NCBI RefSeq assembly: GCF_003597395.2
Contig: NC_133776.1
Location: forward strand, 39,673,947 to 39,737,946
DNA from: Chelonoidis abingdonii
Lineage: Eukaryota > Chordata > Testudines > Testudinidae
DNA: 64,000 nucleotides
Direction: 5' to 3'
In this document: positions 44,650 through 55,460 of the stretch, piece by piece
Numbering within the stretch: position 1 is the first letter of the stretch
Layout of the letters: the number at the start of each line of letters is the position of its first letter
Position numbers and translations under genes: made by a program
Notes under the pieces: generated by a model
The model's database searches: none
What the model was told of the DNA's origin: nothing
What the model saw: only the letters and a program-made list of their open reading frames with translations

Positions 44650-44953
44650 CAGGGATTGGCAACCTCTGGCACGTGGCTCGCCAGGGTGCTTACCTTGGTG
44701 GGCTGGGCCAGTTTGTTTACCTGCCACGTCGGCAGGTGCAGCCAATTGTGACTCCCACTGGCCGCAGTTCACCGTCCCAGGCCAATGGGGGCTATGGGAA
44801 ATGAAGCGGACCGAGGGTTGTGCTGGCCGTGGCTTCCCATAGCCCCCATTGGCCTGGAGTGGCTACCTGCGGCCAGTGGGAGCTGCGATTGGCTGAACCT
44901 GCTGATGCGGCAGGTAAACAAACTGGCCCGGCCCATCAGGATGCTTACCCTTG
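44650..44953 (+). mobile_element. Foldback hAT MITE, copy 2, right end lost
   Basis: Begins cagggattggcaacctctgg, as in the copy at 13393. The interior has a perfect hairpin pair ggccaatgggggctatggga and tcccatagcccccattggcc near 44779 and 44836. The right terminus is cut after atgcttacccttg, where unrelated AT-rich sequence begins, so no TSD can be read. Confidence 0.85.
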
Positions 44954-46095
44954 GTGTAGTTTATAACCTATGAAGATCTCATGCTAGAAAACTGAGGGTT
45001 TAGCCTCAGAGAAAATACACATCATTTTTTCATTTCCTTACTCTAGTGCTGTAGGTGGTTAGTTCCAATTGCTGGGTTTGGCACTGGAGGTTTGTTTAGT
45101 TTGAAGCCAAGTAAAACAGATAGCGGATAGCTAAATTGAAAAACCAAAATTAATATGCTAAGTATTACGGTGTAGTTTATATAATCTCAGCATTCCCAAG
45201 AGTTATGTATTATAGCTGCATTGTTCTTTGAAACAGATTAATATGAACCAGAAGTGATTATAGGGCAGGTAGAAAGATTAGACTTTACTCTTGGAAGAAA
45301 AAAAGACCTTTAAAAACATTACAAAGCTAATCTACTTGAGGACGATGCTAATGCAGAAATATGTTAATGCATCTGATGGCGACTATGAATTTCCATATTG
45401 GCATAGCAGATTGTATCATAATTCACAGTAGTTTCAGGATTGCAAATGGATTCTAGGTTTTAGTTTACCAATGAAAGACTTAACTTTCTTAGCAGGAAAA
45501 AGAGAGAGGAGGAAAAGAACACAGAGTGAAGAAAGACATATTTTAATATCATTAACTTGTGTCATGAAGTTGGAGCTACATAGTTAGGGCTATATCCAGT
45601 GGAACCAATGATATACTGTAGAACAAAGTAGTAAAGGAAAATGGATCAATGCAGTAGTTATTTGTAATTACAGAATAGTCTCTCTATGAATGAAGTGAAT
45701 GGTGTTATGCAGCAGACCTCTGGATACCCTTTAAGACGTGAGCCTCCATCAAATTAGTGTTGTGTGATGACATGTGCAGCAAACTTTATATCATTCAGGC
45801 TGTATCTTGGGCCTTCCTGCTGCTAATGAGTTTTATAAAACATTGCACAGTTTGTTTTGAGCTGCAAGAGACTGCAAAAAGGCATCCAGTAAGCAAAGCT
45901 CTGTGTTATAATTTAATATGTTTTGAGGGTGAGATCCTCAGCTCCTGAAAACTGGACTAACTCCACTGACTCCAAAGGACCTCATAAGATTTACACCAGC
46001 TGATGATCTAGACCTAATCTTCTATCACTCGTAAGTTCTATAACTCGCCTCCGGCACTAACTTTGGTTCCAACAAACAGCATTCCAGGAATCCTC
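44954..46095. other. Non-coding sequence
   Basis: 45925-46016 carries a copy of the recurrent amniote tail (gagatcctcagctcctgaaa ... gatttacaccagctgatgat). Nothing else is recognised. Confidence 0.45.
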
Positions 46096-46098
46096 TTA

Positions 46099-46386
46099 GG
46101 CCGGGTCTACACTAAAGGGGGGATCGATCTAAGTTACGCAACTTCAGCTAAGTGAATAACATAGCTGAAGTCGACATACTTAGATCAGCTTACCATGGTG
46201 TCTTCACCGCAGTGAGTCGACTGCTGTCGTTCCCCCGTCGAATCCAGCCTGCACCTCTCGCCGAGCTGGGGAGTCAATGGGAGAGCACTTGGGGATCGAT
46301 TTATCTCATCTAGAGTAGATGCGATAAATCGATCCCTGCTGGATCGATTGCTGCCCACCGATCCACCCGGTAGTGAAGGCATACCC
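46099..46386 (+). mobile_element. PIF/Harbinger MITE with TTA TSD
   Basis: 288 bp. Termini ggccgggtctacacta and (complement of right end) gggtatgccttcacta. TTA at 46096-46098 and 46387-46389. A 13-bp perfect inverted pair (ggatcgatttatc 46293-46305 / gataaatcgatcc 46323-46335) makes an internal hairpin. The termini match the right end of the coding Harbinger at 4236-7403, which makes such an element the plausible source of transposase. Confidence 0.9.
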
Positions 46387-46389
46387 TTA

Positions 46390-49300
46390 GTATATTCCCA
46401 CCAAAATGCTTCTCTCTGATTACTGCTTCACGCTGACCAATGGGCATTACTTAATGGGAATTCTTTCCCCTACCCTTCTGACCAATCCAGTTTTGTTATA
46501 TTTTGTTTCTCCCTGCTCAGTAATGGCTTCCTCATATTCTGCACCCATTCTGCCCTAAATTTTTCTGTCTCTATTGAACCTACATTTGAGGCACTGAAAG
46601 GATTGTGGGCACAGCCTGCTTTCTTTCTTTCTTTCTTAGCCCATTGCACAGGGTCACAAACTTGACAGGAATTTTTTTCCTTTTGAGTCTAGGCAACTAA
46701 AAGCCCAACATGTGCTTAATGAGCAAATGGAAGGTTGAGCTTGGATTTTTATTTAGAGAGCCTTGAAGGGCTCTTTTACTAGAGTTTGAATATCTGGCTT
46801 GCAGATACATAACAGCCAGCAAGTTCAATGAGTAGGAAAAGAGCTGGAATTAAGATTTGGCCAAATTTTCCGTGATTTACACTAGTGTAAGCCTATGTTA
46901 CTCCTTATTTATACTAGTGTAAACAATGGTAGCATATGACCCTGTGCATTTTCATCTGCTTCATATTATTTATTCAATTTTGTTTAAAAAACTAAGGGGC
47001 TCACCCTGCATATCTTGAATTCAAAGGCAAAAATTCCCATTGACTTCAATGGGAGCAGGATTAGGGCCTAACTTTGCTTTGTCCGATCGTTATTTAAATG
47101 TTCAGTGTTATAAAGCTTTTCTTTTTGACACCTAAACAGAATAAGAGAATGAGCAAATGATTATTCCAATCAGTTTAGAATAATGCTTTTCTGTTTAATA
47201 TTTGAAAGTGACAGCTTTGCAGTTCTATTCTCATTTTATCCATCATTCCTAATTGCAGACTAGAACTCCTCTTTCTCCATTGCTCTGCCACTTATTAGAT
47301 CATTTACTCCAGGCAAAGTGGGTGTAAAGCTACCAATTCTGAATAGTACAAGGATCTCTTATCTCTCTCAACACATAATTTTCTCTATTGGAGGTTGACT
47401 TTTATTTTCCTCGTCTTGGTTTACAAAGAGTCTTAGCCCCAGACTGATCCATTACCTGAACGCATTCAGTGGCAACAAGACTAAAGGATATGAAAGTAAC
47501 TGCATTAGTTAAGAAATCAGAAATGTCAGTTTGAAGCACAATGTTAGCAGACTTATGCTGTGGCAGCTCTAACTGTACTCAGAGCTATTTCTCTTTCAGT
47601 TAGATTCATGTAATGACCCAGTGATCATGTTTGAGCTAAATATCTCCTATGATTACAAAAGAGAATGCACATTCCAAGTACATAAGTGGTCATTTGAAAC
47701 AGAGACTTTAAAGTCAGATAGAAACAAACAAAAATTCTAATGTCCATTTCTACATTTTGAGTCCCCATCTGAGAAACCCAATGAATTTTGAACTACCAAA
47801 GAGAAAGCAATAATAAGTTTTTAAATTTATTATTTAAAGTTCTAAAACTTACTATTTAAAACCAAAACCACCACATTATCTTAAAGTGTCACTTTTGCAT
47901 TACAGTGCTGCAAAACAGAAGACACCAGATCCTCAGCATAGCTCAATCGAAGCTAGTTCACACCAGCTGATGAGCATGCCACATATCTTTGTACTGTAGA
48001 CATCACAATGGTGTGTGTCTTGTTTCTGCTGTTCTGGCCCAATGTGGTCCACAGAGGGGTTACACTGCCCCATAGTCAATTCTTTCTAGCACAGTGGGAA
48101 TCCCTGCCTAGAACAGCTGGCTCCACCAGCTCTCTGGTACCTTCAGAGACGTCTCAGTGCAGAGGAGCATTCCAGGGCAGGGCCAGAGGGCAGATGGGGC
48201 AGGGTAAGGCTTGAGCAAACCTATGCACCAGCAATTTCCCACTGTCACAAGTCACATAGAGTGTATGGAAGTGGAAGGTGCAAATTAGAGTAGTCCCAGA
48301 GATTTCCTAGTGGGCACCTTGATAGAAATGGGGAACAACAAGCATTCTCCCTGCTGTCCCTGCAACAGACCCAGCAGTAACCAAGAGAGAAATCTGTGCC
48401 TATATGCAATTAATAAATGAATAATATTTCTCCTTTTGCACCCACAGTTGATGGTATTTGCATTAGTCAGATTTACAGTAAGTTAATTCCCTTCCCTTTG
48501 TGGTTTTGGTGGCTGAATGCATTGATTACAAACAATGCAATTGCATTAACTGTCGCTATTATCAGGATTCAATGAATTGATTTGAAGTTGTCCAGATGCT
48601 ATGTTTTCACAAATTGGTTGGAAATATTCTTTGGGTTTTTTTATACTTAATATGTATGTTTTGTAGGGGACTCTGGATCAGATTTATTGATTGCAGGAAT
48701 TTTGCCACAGTATCATAATGTCTATTTGACTTGTTTGAGTTATCCCAGTGAGTACAAATCTGCTTCTGTGATCAGAGATGCTGAACCAGACCGTGAGGTT
48801 GAAGTCAGCGGTTCTGCTCTGAGCAGCTGTCGTGGGTAATAAAAATGTTTCTTTTGAGTGTAAATGTTTATTTTAAAGATGATTGGGCTGATTTGTCACT
48901 GGTTATGCAGCAAATCTTCCTCACGTGAGCTGGTGACTGGGGATCTCTGCTTGGGAATCCTCCACGGCAGACCTCAGAGCAACTAGTGCAGTCTCAGAAC
49001 TGATGTAGCCTCCATGGCCTTTGCGCCTACCCCTTTTTTGAGAGTAAATGACTGGTGAATCTATGCACTGGCTCACTAATCCACTGTCACCACATCCCTG
49101 CTCACCCCAAGAGAGCCACTCTTCAGGAGGCCCTCAGTGAAACCCCCTTAATAGTATGCAGAGGATGAAAACACCCTGCATGTTCTCCCAAAGTCTTGCC
49201 CCCAGTGTTGAGGGAAATCAGTTGGATTTCACTGTAGACAGAGACCCCAAATGCAGAGTAGAAAGCGAGACAAGTTAGAGTAGAAGTGTCAGAGATTTGT

Positions 49301-49772
49301 CTGCTTCATTTGCAAAATTTGCTCTACATCTTACTTTTCCCGTGGTTCATGTTGATTAGTTTGCACTTCTAAAGGCCTGATTTGCATTTGAGCCTTTAAT
49401 AAATGTTAAACTCAAATGTGATACTCTGCAATTTGGGCTGAACATCATTTGTTTCAATTTAAAATCATAAAGAAAAATTAAGTTTTTGCATGTTCCATAC
49501 TCAAATCCACTTATAACTCCCCCTGGAACATGTAACTCAGGTTAGGATCACTTAAACCACAGCTTGGTTTCACCAAATGGTTCACAAACTTTGGAGAATT
49601 TTTTTAGCAAACCTAGTTCCGTTTTCAGTTTCACAGCTCTAGTTATAAGTGTGTCTTTGTTTCTATTTCTTAGCACTAATAGGAAAAAAAACGTCATTGT
49701 TCAGGTTTACCAAGGACTCAGTCAGCTGAATCGTACCTGGATGCTTATAAACAAAGAAAACTCATCGTTATC
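46390..49772. other. Non-coding sequence with tail-motif fragments
   Basis: Noted: a (TTTC)n run at 46621-46640; 47038-47070 with the tail words cccattgacttcaatgggag; 47925-47985 with agatcctcagcatagctc; and a 14-bp palindrome at 48534-48547 inside complex AT-rich text. The 68-residue frame at 48008 and others lack domains. Confidence 0.45.
48534..48547. promoter_or_regulatory. Palindrome aatgcaattgcatt, possible SOX/POU-type site
   Basis: A perfect 14-bp palindrome preceded by acaaacaatg (SOX-like aacaatg overlapping a POU/octamer-like atgcaatt). It is only a sequence match to known binding words; function is inferred and weak. Confidence 0.2.
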
Positions 49773-49775
49773 TTA

Positions 49776-50062
49776 GAGTACATCTACAGTGAGGCTGAGA
49801 ACATGCTTCCCAGCTCGGATAGACAGACACTCACTAGCTCTGGTCAAGCTAGGATGCTAAAAATAGCAGTGTAGCTTGGGTGAGTGCCCAAGTACATACA
49901 CAGGGGTTTGAGTGGATTTGTACTCAGGCAGCTGTTCTGAGCTGTTTCCTGTGCTACCCCCACCTACATTGCTATTTTTAACATGACAGCTTCAGCAGAG
50001 CTTGCAGGTATCTGCCTACTTGCGCTGGAAAGTATATTCCCAGCTGCAATGTAGATTTACTC
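49776..50062 (+). mobile_element. PIF/Harbinger MITE with TTA TSD
   Basis: 287 bp. Termini gagtacatctacagt and (complement of right end) gagtaaatctacattgcag. TTA at 49773-49775 and 50063-50065. It lies directly upstream of the CR1 at 50075. Confidence 0.85.
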
Positions 50063-50905
50063 TTACACAGTTACAGAAAGTTAAAGCAAGGTCTCATAGT
50101 GAGGTAGCTGAAGTAGATAATAAAATCAATAAATATGTTAAAGGTTTCTGTTCTGTATTTGGGGTAAAAACAAATGATATAGTCTCATCATATGGTGCTA
50201 TTAGACATGTTAAAATCAGAAGGTCCAGATAACTTGCATCCAAGAATTGTAAAAGAGCTGACTGTGGAGCTTGCTGGACCATTAATGTTAACTTTCAATA
50301 AGTCTTGAACTGGGGAAGTTCCAGAAGATTAGAAGGAGGCTAAAGTTGTGTCAATCTTTAAAAAAGGGTAAATGGAATGACCTGGGTAATTATAGGCCTG
50401 TCAATCTGACATTGATCCTGGAGAAGAAAATGGAGCAGCTGATATGGTACTCGATTTAATAAAGAATTAAAGGAAAATAATGTAATTAATGCAAATCAAC
50501 TTGGGTTCATAGAAATAGAGCCTGTCAAAGTGATTTGGTATCTTTTCTTAATGAGATAGGTTTGGTTGATAAGAGTAACAGTGTTGACATAAATATACTT
50601 AGACTTCTGTAAGGTGTTTGATTTGGTACCACAAGACATTTTGATTAAAAAACTAGAGTAATATAAAATTAACACTGCATACTTTAAATAGATTAAAAAT
50701 TAGTTGTTAGGTCCCAAAATATAAGAAACTTTAAAACCATCACTGATAAAGTTTTCACATGACACAAAAATTGGGGAATGATAAATAATGAAAAGGAAAG
50801 GTCACTGATTCATTTGGTAAACTGGGTGCAAGAAGACAATAAGCATTTTAATATGGCTAAATGTATATATCTAGGAACTAAGAATGTAGGCCCCATCCTT
50901 ACAGG

Positions 50906-51307
50906 ATGGAGAACTGTATCCTGGGAAACACTAACTCTGAAAAAGACTTGGGGGTCATGGTGGATAATCAACTGAACATGAGCTCCCAATGTTACAATGT
51001 GTCCAAAAGAGCTAATGCAAGCCTAGAATGCATAAACAGGGGGCTCTCAAGTAGAAGTAGAGAGATTGTTTTACCTCTGGATTTGGCACTGATGCAACTG
51101 CTGCTGGAATACTGTGTCCGGTTCTGGTGCTCACAATTCAAGAAGGATGTTGATAAATTGGAGACGGTTCAGAGAAGAGTCACGAGAATAAGTAAAGGAT
51201 TAAAAAATGTGCTTTCTAAGGAGGTCAATCTATTTAGCTTAACAAAGAAAAGGTTAAGGGGTGATTTGATTTGTCAAGATGTATCAATACAGGGAACAAA
51301 TATTTAA
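50906..51307 (+). pseudogene. CR1 ORF2, C-terminal region
   Basis: 133 residues open: D-L-G-V-M-V-D-N-Q-L-N-M-S-S-Q-C (about 16-31), K-R-A-N-A-S-L-E-C-I-N-R-G, LLLEYCVRFWCSQFKKDVDK and V-Q-R-R-V-T-R-I, then L-F-S-L-T-K-K-R-L-R-G-D. These correspond to the same C-terminal blocks as the copies at 34254 and 61361(-). It ends at a stop after a degenerate tail. Confidence 0.85.
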
Positions 51308-51348
51308 CAATGGGCTCTTGAATCTAGCAGAGAAAGGTATAACCCAAG

Positions 51349-51402
51349 GGTAGGCAACCTATGGCACGGGTGCCAAAGGTGGCACGCAAGCTGATTTACC
51401 AA
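51349..51402 (+). mobile_element. hAT-like terminal fragment inside a CR1
   Basis: caagggtaggcaacctatgg followed by cacgggtgccaaaggtggca is the beginning of a known reptilian hAT-type element as I recall it. Only about 50 bp remain and the CR1 resumes at 'gtgaattctccatcactga'. No right terminus or TSD is visible. Confidence 0.55.
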
Positions 51403-51567
51403 AGGTCGTCGTGAATTCTCCATCACTGACCATTTTTAAATTGATAGGAAGTTTTTGTAAAAGATCTGCCCTAGGAATTATGTTGGGGAAGTTCTATGGC
51501 CTGTGTTATACAGGAAGTCAGACTACATGATCACAGTGGTCCCTTCTGGCCTTGGTATCTATGAATC

Positions 51568-51918
51568 ATAATAAACATGACTCTTGGAAAACTAGATGTG
51601 GATGCTACAGATTATGTACGCCTTATTACCATTAGTTGACTGGCGACGGAACATAGTCTTTATAGGGTTAATTGACCATCTGAAGGTTTATTTGAAAGAG
51701 AATTTTAAAACATTCATCGACAACCCGATTTATACCTTTTAACAATTATTTTTGTCTTTTTCAGAATATTTTTCCACTGCTAAAAATAGGCTCTAAAGAT
51801 CCGATCCAAAGTCCCCTGAAGTCAAGAGGAACCTTTCCACTGACTCCAATGATCTTTAGATTAGGCCCTAAAAGGCTAATAAAATATTGTGCCCTGAGGG
51901 ACCAAAACTTCTCTGAAC
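51568..51918. other. Non-coding; tail-motif fragment at 51795-51870
   Basis: Includes gatccgatccaaagtcccct and ccactgactccaatgatctt, degenerate copies of the recurrent tail. No gene is seen. Confidence 0.45.
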
Positions 51919-51921
51919 TGA

Positions 51922-52155
51922 GGGCATGTCTACATGGGCAAGTTATTGCATACCAAGACTGGGAGTAAATTGACAGTGCACCATATTGCCATGCTGTGAT
52001 ATCTCATGTGAGGAGCTGCACTCAGCTGAGCTGCACTCTGGGACTTTCAGCGCACTATATCAGAGTTCACACAGGTCATTATTGTGCAACAAGCTGGTGC
52101 ACTGTAGATTTACACCCTGGCTTGCCATGCAATAATTTGCTGTGTAGACAAGACT
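51922..52155 (+). mobile_element. Harbinger-type MITE
   Basis: 234 bp. Termini gggcatgtctacatgggc and (complement of right end) agtcttgtctacacagc. A three-base flank TGA occurs on both sides (51919-51921, 52156-52158), close to the TWA preferred by this superfamily. Confidence 0.75.
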
Positions 52156-52158
52156 TGA

Positions 52159-53359
52159 GTGACAATGTGTATCACTGAGCTTATTCTTTAATATTTACCT
52201 GTTTATTTTTTTTTCTACTGGCTTTAACTTTTTTATATGAGCTATAACCTGGCATAGAAATCTAGAAAATTACTTTACAATTACTATGAAAAGAGATAAA
52301 TTTCTCTAATTGGTTTGCAACTTCAGCAGGTGATCCTGCCCCTTCTCAGTTTAATATTACAGTTACCCTAAAAGCGCTTAGTTTTCTTCATGCATTGACT
52401 GCTGATAGCACTGATCGCCTACTGATACTCAGCTTGAAATGCTTTCACTGTAGAAAGCCATAGTGATTTTCAGATGGTAACTGATATACAAAGGTGCTTT
52501 TCACTAGTTATCAGTTTGAAATTTTATTAATGATCCTAGCAGGAATTTTAGTATCATTTTAGATTTCTAGCTCTGAAAAAAAAAAGCACATTACTGCCAC
52601 TGACAAAATATATTTTCCTCATTTGAAAGACGTGACCATGAGAATTATCCAGCATATGTTAATCATGAGTGGACACCATTAAAATAATGATATTGTTGTG
52701 GCTTTTCCTGTGGCTTTTGCTGCTGTTTTGATGTACCACATTGAGTGTGTTTAAAATGGAGCAGCTAGCTGCTTTACATCAATTGCTCACTGTCTGTCAC
52801 CTAACTTTTAAAATAAAAAGTTGCCTCTCCTTCCAGCTACATGTTTATTGTGGAATTCTTGTAATTATAGTTTAATCCCATTGTTGGTTTGCTCTGAAGT
52901 ATGAGGCCTTGATTCTTCACTGCCTTGTAGCCTTTGAACTCTTCACCACTTATGCCAGTGGGAGTGTTTTACACCCTCTTTGCATTGGTGTAGTGACTAC
53001 ACAAGGAGCACGGCAATAGAGAATCAGGGACCCACTGTCAGTATTTCATACTGCACTTCCCAGTCAGCTGAGATTATCTCTGAGTCCCCAGCTCCAGGCT
53101 TTTACTGATAACGGGGTGTTAGAACTCCTTTCTTCAGGATCACCAGCCTGCTATCTCTGTTAAGTGCTTCTGAAAATAAAAATATAGGCTTTCTGTTTTA
53201 GTCAATTGATATGTTATGGTATTTATTTTTAAATTCACACTAAGTTATCTTGTTGATGTTTGTCCTGTGAGGTGACCACAGTGAAAGATCAATAGATATT
53301 GTGGAAGGACCAAGCAAATTCATTTCACATTTCTCTTAAGTGAGAACATAAGTGGTCTG
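52159..53359. other. Non-coding sequence
   Basis: 52905-53030 contains a tail-like fragment (ccttgattcttcactgcctt, gcattggtgtagtgactaca). Nothing else is recognised. Confidence 0.45.
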
Positions 53360-54570
53360 TGTGACGATGTATCTCATAAGGCTTTATGGAAACATGCTTA
53401 TGAATATATATGACATAACTGGAATATGTTCTGTGCTACATATGTCATGTAACATATCTATGTAAAGGTTATGATCAACTGAATCTATTAATCCTATTTA
53501 TATGCTTGTATCATTTTGTACTCAAAGTTATGAATATTGGCCGTATGGTACTGGCTTAATTTCTAAATAACTTTAGTGGAGCATTCGGTAGGTTCTGGAG
53601 AAAGGAATTCACAAAGTTAAGTGCCCAATCAGAAAGCACTTAAGGAACAATGCATCTTGGGATGCTCCAATCCACATAAGAAGTCTTCCTGGAGACATTC
53701 AAGATACCATGTAGGCAATGGCTTCTGCCTGTAAAAAACTGTGAGTCATGCATGGACATGTGACTTGCCCAGGTGACTACAGAACTCCATCTTGGAGCTG
53801 GACTTTGCATAGGAGAAAGGAGGGGGTATCCACCAACAAGAGAAAGTCTATTTAACCTCCTGGGAGACCCCTCCATTTTGTCTTCAGCTGGCTAAGAGAG
53901 AGCCTCTCCACCGCCAAAGATACCTGAAAGAAACTGGAACAAAGGACAGTGACTGCAAGGAGTGTGAATGATTGCTGGACCCAGACTAGAAGGAGATTAG
54001 TCTGTAAAAGGAAGCATTCTGGAACTGGCGAGGATCTTATCTGTATTCAGTTTCTTACTGTATTAGACATAGATTTGCATGTTTTATTTTATTTTACTTA
54101 GTAATTCACGTTGTTCTGTCTGTCACTACTTGGAACCACTTAAATCCTACTTTCTGAATTTAATGAAATCACTTTTTACTTATTAATTAACCCAGAGTAT
54201 GTATTAATACCTGGGGGTGGGGCAAACAGCTGTGCATACCTCTCTATCAGTGTTATGGAGAGTGAACAATTCACGAGTTTAAGCCGTATAAGCTTATACA
54301 GCGTAAAAACCGGATTTATTGGGGTTTAAACTCCGTTGGGCATCTGAGTGTTAAAGACAAGAGCACTTCTGTAAACTGCTTTCAGTTAAGCCTGCAGCTG
54401 TTTGGGGCAAGTAATTCAGACCCTGGGTCTTTGTTAGAGCAGACGGGCATGTCTGGCTCAGCAAAACAGGGTGCTGGGGCCCCGAGCTGGCAGGGAAAGC
54501 AGGGGCAGAGGTAGTCTTGACACATCAGGTGACAGATCCCAAGGGGGGTTCTATGATTCAACCCATTATA
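53360..54570 (+). mobile_element. LTR-like interspersed repeat, copy 2 (putative solo LTR)
   Basis: About 1.2 kb starting tgtgacgatg and ending cccattata (family end approximately CGTCACA). Co-linear with the minus-strand copy at 41408-42560, differing mainly in the middle. No clear flanking duplication (gtctg vs gtgcc). No protein-coding frame. Confidence 0.6.
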
Positions 54571-54828
54571 GTGCCTCCAGAATTTGAAGTGATCTTTAAA
54601 GTCTGACTTTCACAAAGAATGTAAAGAAAGGGATCTAGGAAGAGGAAGCTGAAGGAATGACCGATGGGTAACTTTCTGTGAAACAGCATGAGAAGAACAT
54701 TGATTACGGGAGCAGAATAACTAGATGAGAAAAGAGAGGTGTGAAATATCATTGTCTACATCCATAGCCTGGACAAATCTTTGCGAGGTGCAAGAACTAA
54801 TAAGAGGAGAAGTATGAACAAGTTGTTG

Positions 54829-55460
54829 GGCTTTGTCTATACTACAGATCCTATTCCGGCATAGCCTGCTACTGTAGACACTGCATATGCTGATAGAGGG
54901 AGGAGTTCTATGGTAAAGGAACACCTCCTCCCTGAACAACATTAGCTATGCCAGGGGTTCTCAAACTTCATTGCACTGTGACTCCTTCTGACAACAAAAA
55001 TTACTACACTATCCCAGGAGGGGGACTGAAGCCTGAGCCCGCCTGAGCCCCGGGCCGAAGCCCGAGCCCCACTCCCTGGGTAGAGTGTGAGGGGAACCAA
55101 AGCTGCAGCCTAAGGGCTTCAGGGGGCTATATCCTGAGCCCCGGTGTCTAGGGCTGAAGCTCTCAGGTTTCAGGTTCAGCCCCAGGCGGTGGGGCTCGGG
55201 CTTTGGCTTCAGCCCCAGGCCCAAGCAAGTCTAAGCCAGAATCAGCAACCCCATTAAAATAGGGTCACGAATCACTTTGGGGTCCTGACCCACAGTTTGA
55301 GTACCACTGAGCTATGCCAATAAAATCCTTCTGCTGACAACATAGTTGCATTTACCCTGAGGAATTTGTCTTTATAACTATGTCGCTTGGGGGTGTGTGG
55401 TTTTTCATATCCCTGACTGGCAGAGTTATATCAGTAAATGTTTTAAGTGCAGACCAGGCC
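54829..55460 (+). mobile_element. Harbinger-type MITE carrying a nested hAT
   Basis: Outer element with termini ggctttgtctatact and (complement of right end) ggcctggtctgcact, interrupted by the hAT element at 54952-55309. The flanking triplets (TTG / TAG) are not a clean TSD. Removing the hAT and one copy of its TSD gives an element of about 266 bp. Confidence 0.7.
54952..55309 (+). mobile_element. hAT-Charlie-like element with perfect 8-bp TSD, nested
   Basis: 358 bp with termini caggggttctcaaac and (complement) cagtggtactcaaac, flanked by agctatgc at 54944-54951 and 55310-55317. The termini match the CAGTGGTTCTCAAA type of the Charlie group. The interior is GC-rich and partly self-complementary (gaagcccgagcccc / ggggctcgggctt), so open frames over it are artefacts. 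Confidence 0.92.

Larger units (their letters stand above)
50075..51567 (+). mobile_element. CR1 LINE, 5'-truncated, longest copy in the window
   Basis: About 1.5 kb from the early reverse-transcriptase region to the 3' end (gtggtcccttctggccttgg, atctatgaat). The reverse-transcriptase domain is recognisable in pieces: gagcctgtcaaagtgattt-type finger/palm blocks, 'cttctgtaaggtgtttgatt' (F-K-A-F-D-like) and the V-D block. Many frameshifts. A hAT fragment interrupts it near 51349-51400. Confidence 0.8.

Noticed and set aside
55009..55224. 71-residue Pro/Gly-rich minus-strand frame
   Set aside because: Interior of the nested hAT element.
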